The position numbers and the translations under genes are program-made. The notes under the pieces were generated by a model. It was not told where the DNA came from. It was given only the letters and a program-made list of their open reading frames with translations, and ran no database searches. Of a DNA stretch of 19,284 nucleotides, positions 5,890 to 14,282 are shown one piece after another (the first letter of the stretch is position 1; every line of letters starts with the position of its first letter). Source of the stretch: an uncultured Acetobacteraceae bacterium (GTDB taxonomy: Bacteria > Pseudomonadota > Alphaproteobacteria > Acetobacterales > Acetobacteraceae); contig CALGVL010000150.1 of the NCBI GenBank assembly GCA_937930165.1, positions 1 to 19,284 of the forward strand, read 5' to 3'.

Positions 5890-7593
5890 TCACATGCCGC
5901 CGATGTAGTTCGGCCCGCCGCCGCCTTCCGGCGTCTCCCAGTCGATGTTCTGCGACGGGTCCTTGATGTCGCAGGTCTTGCAGTGCACGCAGTTCTGCGC
6001 GTTGATGACCAGCCGCACGCCGCCATTGCCGGCTTCCACCGTGGCGCCCTCCCCCGTCGCCTCCGGATCGGGCGTGCCCTTCAGCTCCCGCTCCGCCTCC
6101 GGCCCCACCGCTTCATAGACCGCGGCCGGGCAATAGCGGCTCTCGGGGCTGCGGAACTGGTCCCAGTTCACCTGCTTCCAGCGCGCGGGGTCGCGCAGCT
6201 TCAGATGCGGCGGCTGGTCCTCCTCATGGTTGGTGTTGGAGAGGAAGACCGAGGAGAGCCGGTCGAAGGTCAGCACCCCGTCCGGCTTCGGATACTCGAT
6301 CCGCTTCGACTGCGCGGCCGGCTTCAGCGTCTCATTGTCCGCATGATGCGCCCAGGTCCAGGGCGCCTTGCCGCGGAACAGATAGGTGTCGAGCGCGGCG
6401 TTCACCATGCCGCCCCAGAAGCCGTATTTGGCGAAGCCCGGGCGGATGTTGCGCACGCTCTGCAACTCCTCCCAGACCCAGCTGCGCTTCAGCGCCTCAG
6501 GATAGCTTTCCAGCACCGCCGGGCGGTTCTCGCCGGCCAGGGCCGCGGCCACCGCCTCGGCCGCCACCATGCCGGACTTCATGGCGGTGTGCGTGCCCTT
6601 GATCTTCGGCACGTTCAGGAAGCCGGCCGTGTCGCCGATCAGCATGCCGCCGGGGAAGACCAGCTTCGGCACCGCCTGGATGCCGCCCTCGTTCAGTGCC
6701 CGGGCGCCATAGGCGATGCGCTTGCCGCCCTCCAGCATCTTCCGCACCTCGGGATGCGTCTTGAAGCGCTGGAACTCGTCGAAGGGGGAGAGCCAGGGAT
6801 TCGGGTAATCCAGCCCGACCACGAAGCCGATCGAGACCAGGTTCTCCCCCAGCATGTAGAGGAAGGAGCCGCCATAGGTGTCCTTCGGCAGCGGCCAGCC
6901 GACGCTGTGCCACACCAGGCCGGGCCGGTGCTTCTCCTTCGGGATCTCCCACAATTCCTTGATGCCGAGGGCGAAGGTCTGCGGCGCCACGCCGTCCCGC
7001 AGGTTGTAGCGCTGGAACAGCTTCTTGGTGAGCGAGCCGCGGCAGCCCTCCGCGAAGAGCGTGTAGGTAGCGCGCAGCTCCATGCCCGGCTGGTAATTCG
7101 GGCCCTTGGTGCCGTCCCTACGGATGCCCATGACGCCGGCGACGACGCCCTTCACCTGGCCGTCCTCGATGATCGTCTCGGAGGCGGCGAAGCCCGGATA
7201 GACCTCGACCCCCAGCGACTCCGCCTTGGCGCCCAGCCAGCGGCACACATTGCCCAGGGAGACGATGTAGTTGCCGTGATTGTGCATCTGCGGCGGCGTC
7301 GGCAGCTTGAAGGCGCGCGTCGCCGTCAGCAGCATGAAGCGGTCGTCGGTGGCGGGGGTTGCCAGCGCCGGCGGGTCGTCGCGCCAGTCCGGGATCAGCT
7401 CATCCAGGGCGCGCGGCTCCAGCACGGCGCCGGAGAGAATGTGCGCGCCGATCTCGCTGCCCTTCTCCACCAGGCACACGCTGGCGTCAGGCGCGAGCTG
7501 CTTCAGGCGGATCGCCGCGGCCAGGCCAGCCGGCCCGCCGCCCACGATCAGCACGTCGAATTCCATGGCTTCGCGCTGTTCGGCCTCGGACAT
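5890..7593 (-). CDS. Electron transfer flavoprotein-ubiquinone oxidoreductase
   Basis: 567-residue inner-membrane-associated flavoenzyme. It passes electrons from reduced ETF (fatty acid, amino acid and choline catabolism) through FAD and one [4Fe-4S] cluster to ubiquinone. The N-terminal FAD motif is GGGPAG (18-23). The cluster ligands are Cys488 in RYCPA and Cys535, Cys538 and Cys541 in NCVHCKTC, followed by the family ending PEGGGGPNYIGGM. ATG 7593 is strongly supported by AAGGAGG about 8 nt upstream; a further 154 in-frame upstream codons are low-complexity. The spacing between the first and second Cys is about 47 residues, longer than the roughly 25 I recall for mammalian enzymes, owing to an acidic insert. 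It is divergent from the UDG gene. No ETF subunit genes are nearby. Confidence 0.97.
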   Translation of the reverse strand: MSEAEQREAMEFDVLIVGGGPAGLAAAIRLKQLAPDASVCLVEKGSEIGAHILSGAVLEPRALDELIPDWRDDPPALATPATDDRFMLLTATRAFKLPTPPQMHNHGNYIVSLGNVCRWLGAKAESLGVEVYPGFAASETIIEDGQVKGVVAGVMGIRRDGTKGPNYQPGMELRATYTLFAEGCRGSLTKKLFQRYNLRDGVAPQTFALGIKELWEIPKEKHRPGLVWHSVGWPLPKDTYGGSFLYMLGENLVSIGFVVGLDYPNPWLSPFDEFQRFKTHPEVRKMLEGGKRIAYGARALNEGGIQAVPKLVFPGGMLIGDTAGFLNVPKIKGTHTAMKSGMVAAEAVAAALAGENRPAVLESYPEALKRSWVWEELQSVRNIRPGFAKYGFWGGMVNAALDTYLFRGKAPWTWAHHADNETLKPAAQSKRIEYPKPDGVLTFDRLSSVFLSNTNHEEDQPPHLKLRDPARWKQVNWDQFRSPESRYCPAAVYEAVGPEAERELKGTPDPEATGEGATVEAGNGGVRLVINAQNCVHCKTCDIKDPSQNIDWETPEGGGGPNYIGGM

Positions 7594-7693
7594 GCCCGGA
7601 TACCTCCTTGATCGCGCTCCCTGTAGCCGAGGGGCGGGTTGCAAGGAACCCCGCCGCGGCCCGATATGACCAGCATGCTGGGCGGGCGCCGAT

Positions 7694-8506
7694 ATGGAGG
7701 CTGAAACGGAGGCAATGCTGCTGGCGGCGCTCCGCCTCCAGCTCGACTGGGGGGTGGATGAGGCACTGGCCGAGCTCCCCCTTGACCGCACCCTGCCCCG
7801 CCCCGTGGCCGAACCAGCCAGGGAGCGCCCGGCGCCGCCCCGCAGCGCCCCGGCACGCCCTGCCCTCGCCTTCCCCGGACGTGCCGCAATTGCCGCCCCG
7901 CCGGCCGCGACGCGGGCGGCGGATCTGGCCGCCAGGGCGACGACGCTGGAGGACCTCCGCGCTGCCATGGCCGAATTCGACGGCAGCCCGCTGCGCGAGA
8001 CCGCGACCAATCTGGTCTTCGGCGATGGCGTGCCGGACTCCGGCCTGATGCTCATCGGCGAGGCGCCCGGGGCGGATGAGGACCGGCTGGGCCGGCCCTT
8101 CGTCGGGGCGTCTGGCCAGTTGCTGGACCGGATGCTGAGCTCGGTCGGGCTCGACCGGGCGCGGAATTTCTACATCACCAACATCCTGCCCTTCCGCCCG
8201 CCGGGGAACCGCACGCCCACGGATGCGGAGATCACCCTCTTCCTGCCCTTCGTCCTGCGCCACATCCAGCTCGTCTCACCGCGGCTGGTGGTGCTGCTGG
8301 GCGGGGTTTCGGCCAAGGCCCTGCTGCGCTCCCGCGACGGCATCACCCGGCTGCGCGGTCGCTGGCATGAAGTAATTGTGGAGGAAGGCACAGCACTTCC
8401 CGCCCTTGCAACCCTGCATCCCGCCTATCTGCTGCGCAACCCTGGCGCGAAACGGGATGCCTGGCACGATCTGCTGTTGTTGCGACGACGGATGGACGCG
8501 GAATAG
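7694..8506 (+). CDS. Uracil-DNA glycosylase, family-4-like, lacking cysteine
   Basis: 270 residues. Excises uracil from DNA in base-excision repair. Residues 1-80 are a Pro/Ala-rich, probably disordered extension. The catalytic domain (about 85-268) shows the family-4 motifs GEAPGADEDRLGRPFVG (122-138), the TNILPFRPPGNRTP block (162-175), and HPAYLLRNP (242-250) with the DNA-intercalating loop. Family-4 enzymes normally bind a [4Fe-4S] cluster through Cys. Here the whole protein has no Cys: the usual F-x-x-C position reads FDGS (Ser98), and the Cys before PF reads Phe183. The KRRIPSH loop of UDGX is absent. ATG 7694 has a weak ribosome site; ATG 7715 (after GGAGG) is an alternative start. Confidence 0.9.
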   Translation: MEAETEAMLLAALRLQLDWGVDEALAELPLDRTLPRPVAEPARERPAPPRSAPARPALAFPGRAAIAAPPAATRAADLAARATTLEDLRAAMAEFDGSPLRETATNLVFGDGVPDSGLMLIGEAPGADEDRLGRPFVGASGQLLDRMLSSVGLDRARNFYITNILPFRPPGNRTPTDAEITLFLPFVLRHIQLVSPRLVVLLGGVSAKALLRSRDGITRLRGRWHEVIVEEGTALPALATLHPAYLLRNPGAKRDAWHDLLLLRRRMDAE

Positions 8507-8642
8507 ACGGCTTGGGAACGGATTTTTTATCCGCGCCCATTTGGTAACTCCCTGATATTTCGGGACCCCACTGGATTTTCAAAGCCAGGTGGAATTCTTG
8601 GGGTTGCGCAATTGGTGCCGGGACCGTTAACGGAAGCGGGCC

Positions 8643-10472
8643 ATGCGAGCGATCGGCCCCATGGCCCGGCGCGCCCTTCGCCCCCTGCTCTGCGGGGTCC
8701 TGTGGGGCGCCGCGCTGTCCCTGGGGGCTGCCACCCCCGCTACGGCGCAAAGGGCCACCACCGACCAGACCGCCATGAGCGTCCCCCGGCCGCCCGCACA
8801 GGGCGGCATCCAGGGTTTGCCGCAGGTATTGGCCCCGTCCGATGCCGCCCGGCTGCGACGCATCTTCGATCTCCAGTCGCGCGGCGAGCTGGCCGCGGCG
8901 GCGCGCGAGACGGAACGGCTGGAAGACCGCCGGCTGCTCGGCCATGTGCTTGCCGACCGGTGGCTCCGCTCCGGCGCCCGGCCGACTGTGGCGGAGGTGC
9001 AGGTCTGGCTCGCCCTGCATGCCGACCATCCGGACGCACAGCGCCTGTTCGAATTGCTGGGGCAATTGCTGCCGCGCGGTGCCGCCCTGCCGAGCCCGCC
9101 GCCCACGCCCGACACCCTCTCCCCCGACACCACCCTGGTACCGGAGGAGCGCGAGCCGGCGAGCACCGCCGTCACCCGCAACCCGGCCCTCGACCGGGCC
9201 GTGCGCGACCGGGCGCGGGAAGGGAATGCCGAGGCGGCGCTGGCCCTGATCGCCCGTACCCGCGGCATGACCCCGGCCTATGCGGCGCTGCTCAGGGCCG
9301 AGATCGGCTTCGCCCTGTTCCGCGCCGGGCGGGACGAGGAGGCCCTTCGCATCGCCGCCGAGGGGGCTCATGCCGGCAGCGGCCAGGCTGGTTTCGTCGC
9401 CGGCCTGGCCGCCTGGGGCCTTGGCCATTACGAAACCGCCCTGCCCTTCTTCGAGCGCGCCGCCCGCTCCGACAGTACCGCCCCGGCGCTGCGCGCCGCC
9501 GCCGCCTTCTGGACCGCCCGCGCCGCCGTCCGGGCCCGCCGGCCAGAACTCTACGTCCCCTGGATGCTGCAGGCGGCGCAGGAGCCGCGGACCTTCTACG
9601 GCCTGGTCGCCCGCCGCGCCCTCGGCCTGCCCACCGACTTCGCCTGGCAGCGGGAGCTGACCGGCGAGGCGGAGGCAGCGGCGGTGGCCGAAACCGCCGG
9701 CGGCTGGCGGGCCCTCGCCCTGCTGCAGATTGGGCAGGCGGAGCGGGCGGAGGCCGAGCTGCGCCAGCTCTGGTCCCAGGCGCGGGAGAATCCCGGCCTG
9801 CTGCGCTCCATGCTGGCGGTCGCCACCCAGGCCAACCTTTCCGGGCTGGCGGCGCAGCTTGCCAGCGCCTCGCAATCCGAGGACGGGCGGCCGCGCGACT
9901 TCGCCCGCTTCCCCCTGCCGAGGCTGCTGCCGCAGGGCGGCTTCCGGGTGGACCCGGCGCTGCTCTACGCCCTGGCCTTGCAGGAGAGCCGCTTCAATGC
10001 CGCCGCCATCTCCCCCGCCGGGGCGCGCGGGCTGATGCAGATCATGCCGGCGACGGCGAGCTTCGTGGCGAAGGACCCCTCCCTGCAAGGCGCCGGGGTG
10101 CACCGGCTGCACGACCCAGCCTTCTCGCTGGAACTCGGCCAGCGCTATGTGCTGTACTTGGCGCGGCACGAGGCAGTGGACGGCAACCTGATCCGCCTGC
10201 TGGCCGCCTATAATGCCGGTCCCGGCAGCCTGGCGAAATGGCTGCCCACCAGCCGCCACCGCGACGACCCCTTCCTGTTCATCGAGGCGATCCCGGTGGA
10301 CGAGACGCGGAGCTTCGTGCAGCGGGTACTGGCCTATTCCTGGATCTATGCCTCCCGCCTCGGCCTGCCGGCGCCGAGCCTGGACCGGCTCGCGGCCGGC
10401 GGCTTCCCGAAATTCGCCGGGCCCGAAGAGGTCACGGGAATGCTGCGCCGGCGCCAGGCGAAGCTACATTAG
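8643..10472 (+). CDS. Soluble lytic murein transglycosylase (Slt-like)
   Basis: 609 residues. Cleaves the MurNAc-GlcNAc bond of peptidoglycan to form 1,6-anhydroMurNAc in the periplasm. A signal peptide is visible (basic start, hydrophobic 15-30, ATAQ cleavage region near 35). Residues ~60-420 are helical, Ala/Leu/Arg-rich repeats like the superhelical U-domain of Slt70. The C-terminal SLT domain begins about 440: ALQESRF with catalytic Glu448, GLMQIMPATA (463-472) and AAYNAGPG (521-528). The start ATG 8643 follows GGAAG. It lies 136 bp downstream of the UDG gene and upstream of the MoaB gene on the same strand. The 136-bp gap holds a short CGGAT/ATCCG hairpin with a T-rich loop and a motif shared with the RTX upstream region. 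Confidence 0.95.
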   Translation: MRAIGPMARRALRPLLCGVLWGAALSLGAATPATAQRATTDQTAMSVPRPPAQGGIQGLPQVLAPSDAARLRRIFDLQSRGELAAAARETERLEDRRLLGHVLADRWLRSGARPTVAEVQVWLALHADHPDAQRLFELLGQLLPRGAALPSPPPTPDTLSPDTTLVPEEREPASTAVTRNPALDRAVRDRAREGNAEAALALIARTRGMTPAYAALLRAEIGFALFRAGRDEEALRIAAEGAHAGSGQAGFVAGLAAWGLGHYETALPFFERAARSDSTAPALRAAAAFWTARAAVRARRPELYVPWMLQAAQEPRTFYGLVARRALGLPTDFAWQRELTGEAEAAAVAETAGGWRALALLQIGQAERAEAELRQLWSQARENPGLLRSMLAVATQANLSGLAAQLASASQSEDGRPRDFARFPLPRLLPQGGFRVDPALLYALALQESRFNAAAISPAGARGLMQIMPATASFVAKDPSLQGAGVHRLHDPAFSLELGQRYVLYLARHEAVDGNLIRLLAAYNAGPGSLAKWLPTSRHRDDPFLFIEAIPVDETRSFVQRVLAYSWIYASRLGLPAPSLDRLAAGGFPKFAGPEEVTGMLRRRQAKLH

Positions 10473-10555
10473 GGCCAGCAAGTCTGGCCGGCCGATTCAG
10501 ACCTCCGGGCGCGGGCGCCCTGCGGCCATCGGACGGCGCTGCGGAGGACCGCCTC

Positions 10556-11095
10556 ATGCCCATCGACGAATCCCTGAAATTCCTGCCGGTCAACATCGCC
10601 GTCCTGACCATTTCCGACACGCGCGACATGGCGAGCGACCGCTCCGGCCAGACGCTGCAGGAGCGGATCGAGGCCGCCGGCCATCGCTGCGTGGCGCGGG
10701 AGATCGTGAAGGATGACGTGGATGCGATCGAGGCGGTGCTGCGCCGCTGGATCGCCGATCCGGAGGTGGATTGCGGCATCACCACGGGCGGCACCGGCAT
10801 CACCGGCCGCGACGTGACGCCGGAAGCCTTCAAGCGCGTGCTGGAGAAGGAGATCGAGGGCTTCGGCGAGCTGTTCCGCATGCTGAGCTACCGCAAGATC
10901 GGCACCAGCACGATGCAGAGCCGCGCGCTCGGCGGCGTGGCGGGCGGCACCTATCTCTTCGCGCTGCCGGGCAGCACGGGGGCCTGCAAGGATGCCTGGG
11001 ACGACATCCTGGTCTTCCAGCTCGACTCCCGGCACCGCCCCTGCAACCTGGTGGAGCTGATGCCGCGGCTGAAGGAACACATGAAGGCAGCCTAG
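10556..11095 (+). CDS. moaB: Molybdenum cofactor biosynthesis protein B (MoaB/MogA type)
   Basis: 179-residue cytosolic protein of the MoaB/MogA fold, which binds molybdopterin and adenylates it before molybdenum insertion. Key motifs are LTISDTR (17-23), the nucleotide/pterin loop TTGGTG (76-81), GRDVTPEA (84-91) with the conserved Asp86, RALGG (123-127) and ALPGS (136-140). ATG 10556 has GGAGG about 8 nt upstream. It follows the transglycosylase by 83 bp on the same strand; the two functions are unrelated. No other Moco genes occur here, so the physiological choice between MoaB and MogA cannot be made by context. A GC-rich CCCGCCGGGCGGG palindrome just past the stop (11101-11113) may act as a terminator. 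Confidence 0.93.
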   Translation: MPIDESLKFLPVNIAVLTISDTRDMASDRSGQTLQERIEAAGHRCVAREIVKDDVDAIEAVLRRWIADPEVDCGITTGGTGITGRDVTPEAFKRVLEKEIEGFGELFRMLSYRKIGTSTMQSRALGGVAGGTYLFALPGSTGACKDAWDDILVFQLDSRHRPCNLVELMPRLKEHMKAA

Positions 11096-11118
11096 CCGCG
11101 CCCGCCGGGCGGGCCGCC

Positions 11119-11409
11119 TCAGCCGTCGCGGAAGGCAATCGCGTTGCGCAGGGCATGGGCAATCTGCTCCATGCGCCGCTCGAACCCGGCCGCTGCGGCC
11201 GGCTGCCCTGCCGCCTCCGCCCCGACAACGCCGCGCAGCAGGGAGCCTTCGAGCTGCGACGCCATGGCCTCCATGGCGTCCAGCGCCGCTTCGGCGCCGC
11301 CGCCTTCCAGCGCCGCCCGCAGCACGGCGATCTCGCCGAAGGCGGCCGCGAGCGCGGTTTCAAGCGCGACGATCTCGCCGCGCAGTTCCTCCACCTCGTT
11401 CTCCGGCAT
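11119..11409 (-). CDS. Small coiled-coil hypothetical protein
   Basis: 96 residues, not recognised. The N-terminal half (about 3-36) is a Glu/Leu/Ala heptad-like helix with regular hydrophobic spacing, predicted to form a coiled coil. An Ala/Gly-rich middle and a second amphipathic helix near the C-terminus (ERRMEQIAHALRNAIAF) follow. There is no signal peptide, transmembrane segment or Cys. ATG 11409 has GGGAG about 8 nt upstream, and the codon pattern is coding-like. It is convergent with moaB (23-bp gap) and divergent from recD2. A dimerising or partner-binding role is all that can be inferred. Confidence 0.65.
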   Translation of the reverse strand: MPENEVEELRGEIVALETALAAAFGEIAVLRAALEGGGAEAALDAMEAMASQLEGSLLRGVVGAEAAGQPAAAAGFERRMEQIAHALRNAIAFRDG

Positions 11410-11590
11410 CGGTGGCTCCCTGCGCTGAATGCGAGACGTTGAAGATGGGGGGCTGGCCCGCAGGGCTCAACCTCAGGGCATGGGAGGCCACCGGCCCCTC
11501 CCGCCGCCGGACTGTCAATTATTCATGTCCCGGGCTGGCGGCGGGCTGCCGATCCTGGCAAACGAGTTCCATATCCGTTCTCTGAAGGGC

Positions 11591-13783
11591 ATGGCCGGAA
11601 CCGACAGCGCGGTGGCGCCCTCGGCCGAGTTCCTGGCAGGTCAGGTCGAGCGCGTCACCTTCCACAATCCCGAGACGGGCTTCTGCGTGCTGCGGGTGAA
11701 GCTGCGCGGGCGGCGCGAGCTTGCCACCCTGGTCGGCCATGCACCGCAGATCTCGGCGGGCGAATTCGTCAGCGCCTCCGGCGCCTGGGTCAATGACCGC
11801 ACCCACGGCCTGCAATTCAAGGCGAGCTTCCTGAAGGCGACCGCGCCGACGACGCTGGAGGGAATCGAGAAGTATCTCGGCTCCGGCATGATCCGCGGCA
11901 TCGGGCCGGTCTATGCGAAGAAGCTGGTCCGGGCCTTCGGCGAGTCCGTCTTCGAGCTGATCGAGCAGGAGCCGGACCGGCTGCGCGAGGTCCCCGGCAT
12001 CGGCCCGGTGCGCGCCCAGCGCATCGTCGCCGGCTGGGCGGAGCAGAAGGTGATCCGCGAGATCATGCTGTTCCTGCACTCGAACGGGGTCGGCACCTCG
12101 CGCGCGGTGCGGATCTACAAGACCTATGGCCCGGATGCGGTGCGACTGGTCAGCGAGAACCCCTACCGGCTGGCGCGCGACATCCGCGGCATCGGCTTCC
12201 GCACCGCCGACCGGATCGCGGAGAAGCTGGGCATCGAACGCACCGCCATGATCCGGGTGCGGGCCGGTATCTCCTTCGCCCTGGCTGAGGCCATGGAGGA
12301 AGGCCATTGCGGCCTGCCGGAGGAGCAACTGGTGACCCTGGCTGGCGACCTGCTGGAGGTGCCGGAGGATCTGGTCCGGGCCGCGCTGCGCCTGGAACTG
12401 GAAGCGAATGAGGTCATCGCCGACGACCTGGACGGACAGCCCTGCGTCTTCCTCGCCGGCCTGTACCGGGCGGAGCGGGACATCGCCGAACGGCTACGTC
12501 GCCTCACCGCCGGCGAGCCGCCCTGGCGCTCCATCGAGGCGGAGAAGGCCATCCCCTGGGTGGAGGAGAAAACCGGCCTTACCCTGGCGGAAAGCCAGAA
12601 GGAGGCGATCCGCTTGGCCCTTGCCTCCAAGGTGCTGGTCGTGACCGGCGGTCCGGGCGTGGGCAAGACAACGCTGGTGAACGCCATCCTGCGCATCGTG
12701 GCGGCCAAGGGGCCGCGGATCGCGCTCTGCGCCCCGACCGGCCGCGCCGCCAAGCGGCTGGCCGAGAGCACCGGGCGCGAGGCGGCCACCATCCACCGGC
12801 TGCTGGAAGCCGATCCGAAGGAGGGCGGCTTCAAGCGCAACGAGTTCAATCCGCTCGACTGCGACCTGCTGGTGGTGGACGAAACCAGCATGGTGGATGT
12901 GCCGCTGATGCGCGCGCTGCTGAAGGCCCTGCCGGAGCAGGCGGCACTGCTGCTGGTGGGGGATGTGGACCAGTTGCCTTCGGTCGGCCCCGGCCAGGTG
13001 CTGGCGGATGTGATCGCCTCCGGCATGGTGCCGGTGGTGCGGCTGACCGAAGTGTTCCGCCAGGCGGCAGGCAGCCGCATCGTCACCAACGCACACCTGA
13101 TCAACCGCGGGCGGATGCCGGATCTGACCGCGCATGAGGGGTCCGACTTCTATTTCGTGGAGGCGGCCGACCCGGAGACCGGGCTGGCCAAATTGCTGAC
13201 CATGGTGCGAGAGCGCATCCCGCGGCGCTTCGGCCTGGATCCGGTGCGGGACGTGCAGGTGCTCTGCCCGATGAACCGGGGCGGCCTCGGGGCACGTTCG
13301 CTGAACATCGAATTGCAGCAGGCGCTGAATCCGCCCGGCGAATTGCGGGTCGAGCGCTTCGGCTGGACCTTCTGCCCCGGCGACAAGGTCATGCAGGTGG
13401 TGAACGACCATGAGCGGCAGGTCTATAATGGCGACCTTGGCGTGATCACCCGGATCGACGCGGAGGAAGGCGAGCTGCTGGTGGATTTCGACGGCCGGGA
13501 GGTCGCCTATGGTTTTGGTGAATTGGATGAGCTGGTGCTGGCCTATGCCACCACCGTACACAAGAGCCAGGGCTCGGAATATCCGGCTGTAGTGATCCCG
13601 CTCACCACCCAGCATTATCCCATGCTCCAGCGCAATCTGGTCTATACGGGCGTCACCCGGGGCAAGCGGCTGGTGGTTCTGGTAGGCAGCCGCCGAGCTC
13701 TCTCCATCGCGGTGCAGGGCCAGCAGGTCCGGCGCCGCTGGTCGAAGCTGAAGGAATGGCTGGCGGCGGGGGAGGCTGCGTGA
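11591..13783 (+). CDS. recD2: RecD2-type ATP-dependent 5'-3' DNA helicase
   Basis: 730-residue superfamily 1B helicase of the RecD/TraA family, the type that acts without RecBC in DNA repair and stability. The N-terminal ~340 residues carry an OB-like start (GQVERVTFHNPETGF), helix-hairpin-helix motifs (GSGMIRGIGPVYA, VPGIGPVRAQRI, IRGIGFRTAD) and a linker. The helicase core has Walker A GGPGVGKT (353-360), Walker B VVDETS (Asp430-Glu431), the motif III region VGDVDQLPSVGPGQ, TEVFRQ, and the C-terminal TVHKSQGSEYP and VYTGVTRGK. ATG 11591 was chosen because the conserved domain begins 17 residues later and GAAGG precedes it. ATG 11525 lacks a ribosome site, and 11429 would add unrelated sequence. 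The stop overlaps the next start by 4 bp. Confidence 0.95.
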   Translation: MAGTDSAVAPSAEFLAGQVERVTFHNPETGFCVLRVKLRGRRELATLVGHAPQISAGEFVSASGAWVNDRTHGLQFKASFLKATAPTTLEGIEKYLGSGMIRGIGPVYAKKLVRAFGESVFELIEQEPDRLREVPGIGPVRAQRIVAGWAEQKVIREIMLFLHSNGVGTSRAVRIYKTYGPDAVRLVSENPYRLARDIRGIGFRTADRIAEKLGIERTAMIRVRAGISFALAEAMEEGHCGLPEEQLVTLAGDLLEVPEDLVRAALRLELEANEVIADDLDGQPCVFLAGLYRAERDIAERLRRLTAGEPPWRSIEAEKAIPWVEEKTGLTLAESQKEAIRLALASKVLVVTGGPGVGKTTLVNAILRIVAAKGPRIALCAPTGRAAKRLAESTGREAATIHRLLEADPKEGGFKRNEFNPLDCDLLVVDETSMVDVPLMRALLKALPEQAALLLVGDVDQLPSVGPGQVLADVIASGMVPVVRLTEVFRQAAGSRIVTNAHLINRGRMPDLTAHEGSDFYFVEAADPETGLAKLLTMVRERIPRRFGLDPVRDVQVLCPMNRGGLGARSLNIELQQALNPPGELRVERFGWTFCPGDKVMQVVNDHERQVYNGDLGVITRIDAEEGELLVDFDGREVAYGFGELDELVLAYATTVHKSQGSEYPAVVIPLTTQHYPMLQRNLVYTGVTRGKRLVVLVGSRRALSIAVQGQQVRRRWSKLKEWLAAGEAA

Positions 13784-14271
13784 GGACGCTGCTGATCGTC
13801 TTCCACACCCAGACCGGCGGCACCCGGCAGATGGCGGAGGCCGCCATGCGCGGCGCTGCCACCGAAACGCAATTGCGCGTCCGCCTGCTGCCCGCGCCGG
13901 AGGCCGGGCCGGAGGATGTGCTGGAAGCCGATGGCTATATCTTTGCCACGCCGGAGAATCTTGCGGCCATATCCGGCATGCTGAAGGATTTCTTCGACCG
14001 GACCTACTACGCCGCGCTCGACCGCATCAACGGCCGCCCCTATGCCACGCTGATCTGCGCCGGCAGCGATGGCCAGAACGCCGCGCGCCAGATCGAGCGC
14101 ATCGCCACCGGCTGGCGCCTGCGGGCAGTGGCGGAACCGCTGATCGTCTGCACCCATGCCCAGACCCCCGAGGCCATCCTGGCGCCAAAAGTGATCGGCG
14201 CCGAGGATCTGACCCGCTGCGAGGAGCTTGGTGCGGCCCTCGCAGCAGGGATTGCCATGGGGATCTTCTGA
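13780..14271 (+). CDS. Flavodoxin-like / NADPH-dependent FMN reductase-family protein
   Basis: 163 residues with a flavodoxin fold. After a first beta strand (TLLIVFHTQTGGTRQMAEA), the HTQTGGTRQ loop (9-17) matches the FMN-phosphate loop T-x-T-G-x-T. A central segment, FATPENLAAISGMLKDFFDRTYY, resembles the flavin-binding and dimer segment of NADPH-dependent FMN reductases and WrbA-like proteins. A cytosolic redox role with unknown partner is inferred. I chose GTG 13780: it overlaps the recD2 stop as GTGA and has GGAGG a few bases upstream. ATG 13756 would lie inside recD2 and add only Gly-rich residues. The overlap implies translational coupling with recD2. It converges on the BKACE gene with an 11-bp gap and no visible terminator. 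Confidence 0.85.
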   Translation: MRTLLIVFHTQTGGTRQMAEAAMRGAATETQLRVRLLPAPEAGPEDVLEADGYIFATPENLAAISGMLKDFFDRTYYAALDRINGRPYATLICAGSDGQNAARQIERIATGWRLRAVAEPLIVCTHAQTPEAILAPKVIGAEDLTRCEELGAALAAGIAMGIF

Positions 14272-14282
14272 AGGCGGGTCCG

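Noticed and set aside
5983..7611. 542-codon plus-strand frame across the ETF-QO gene
   Set aside because: Antisense shadow. ETF-QO motifs and a strong ribosome site support the minus strand.
8519..8533. CGGAT-TTTTT-ATCCG hairpin after the UDG gene as an intrinsic terminator
   Set aside because: The stem is only 5 bp and the T-run is in the loop, not after the stem, so it is too weak to call.
8343..10259. 638-codon minus-strand frame across the lytic transglycosylase gene
   Set aside because: Gly/Gln/Arg-rich antisense shadow. The plus strand has a signal peptide and SLT catalytic motifs.
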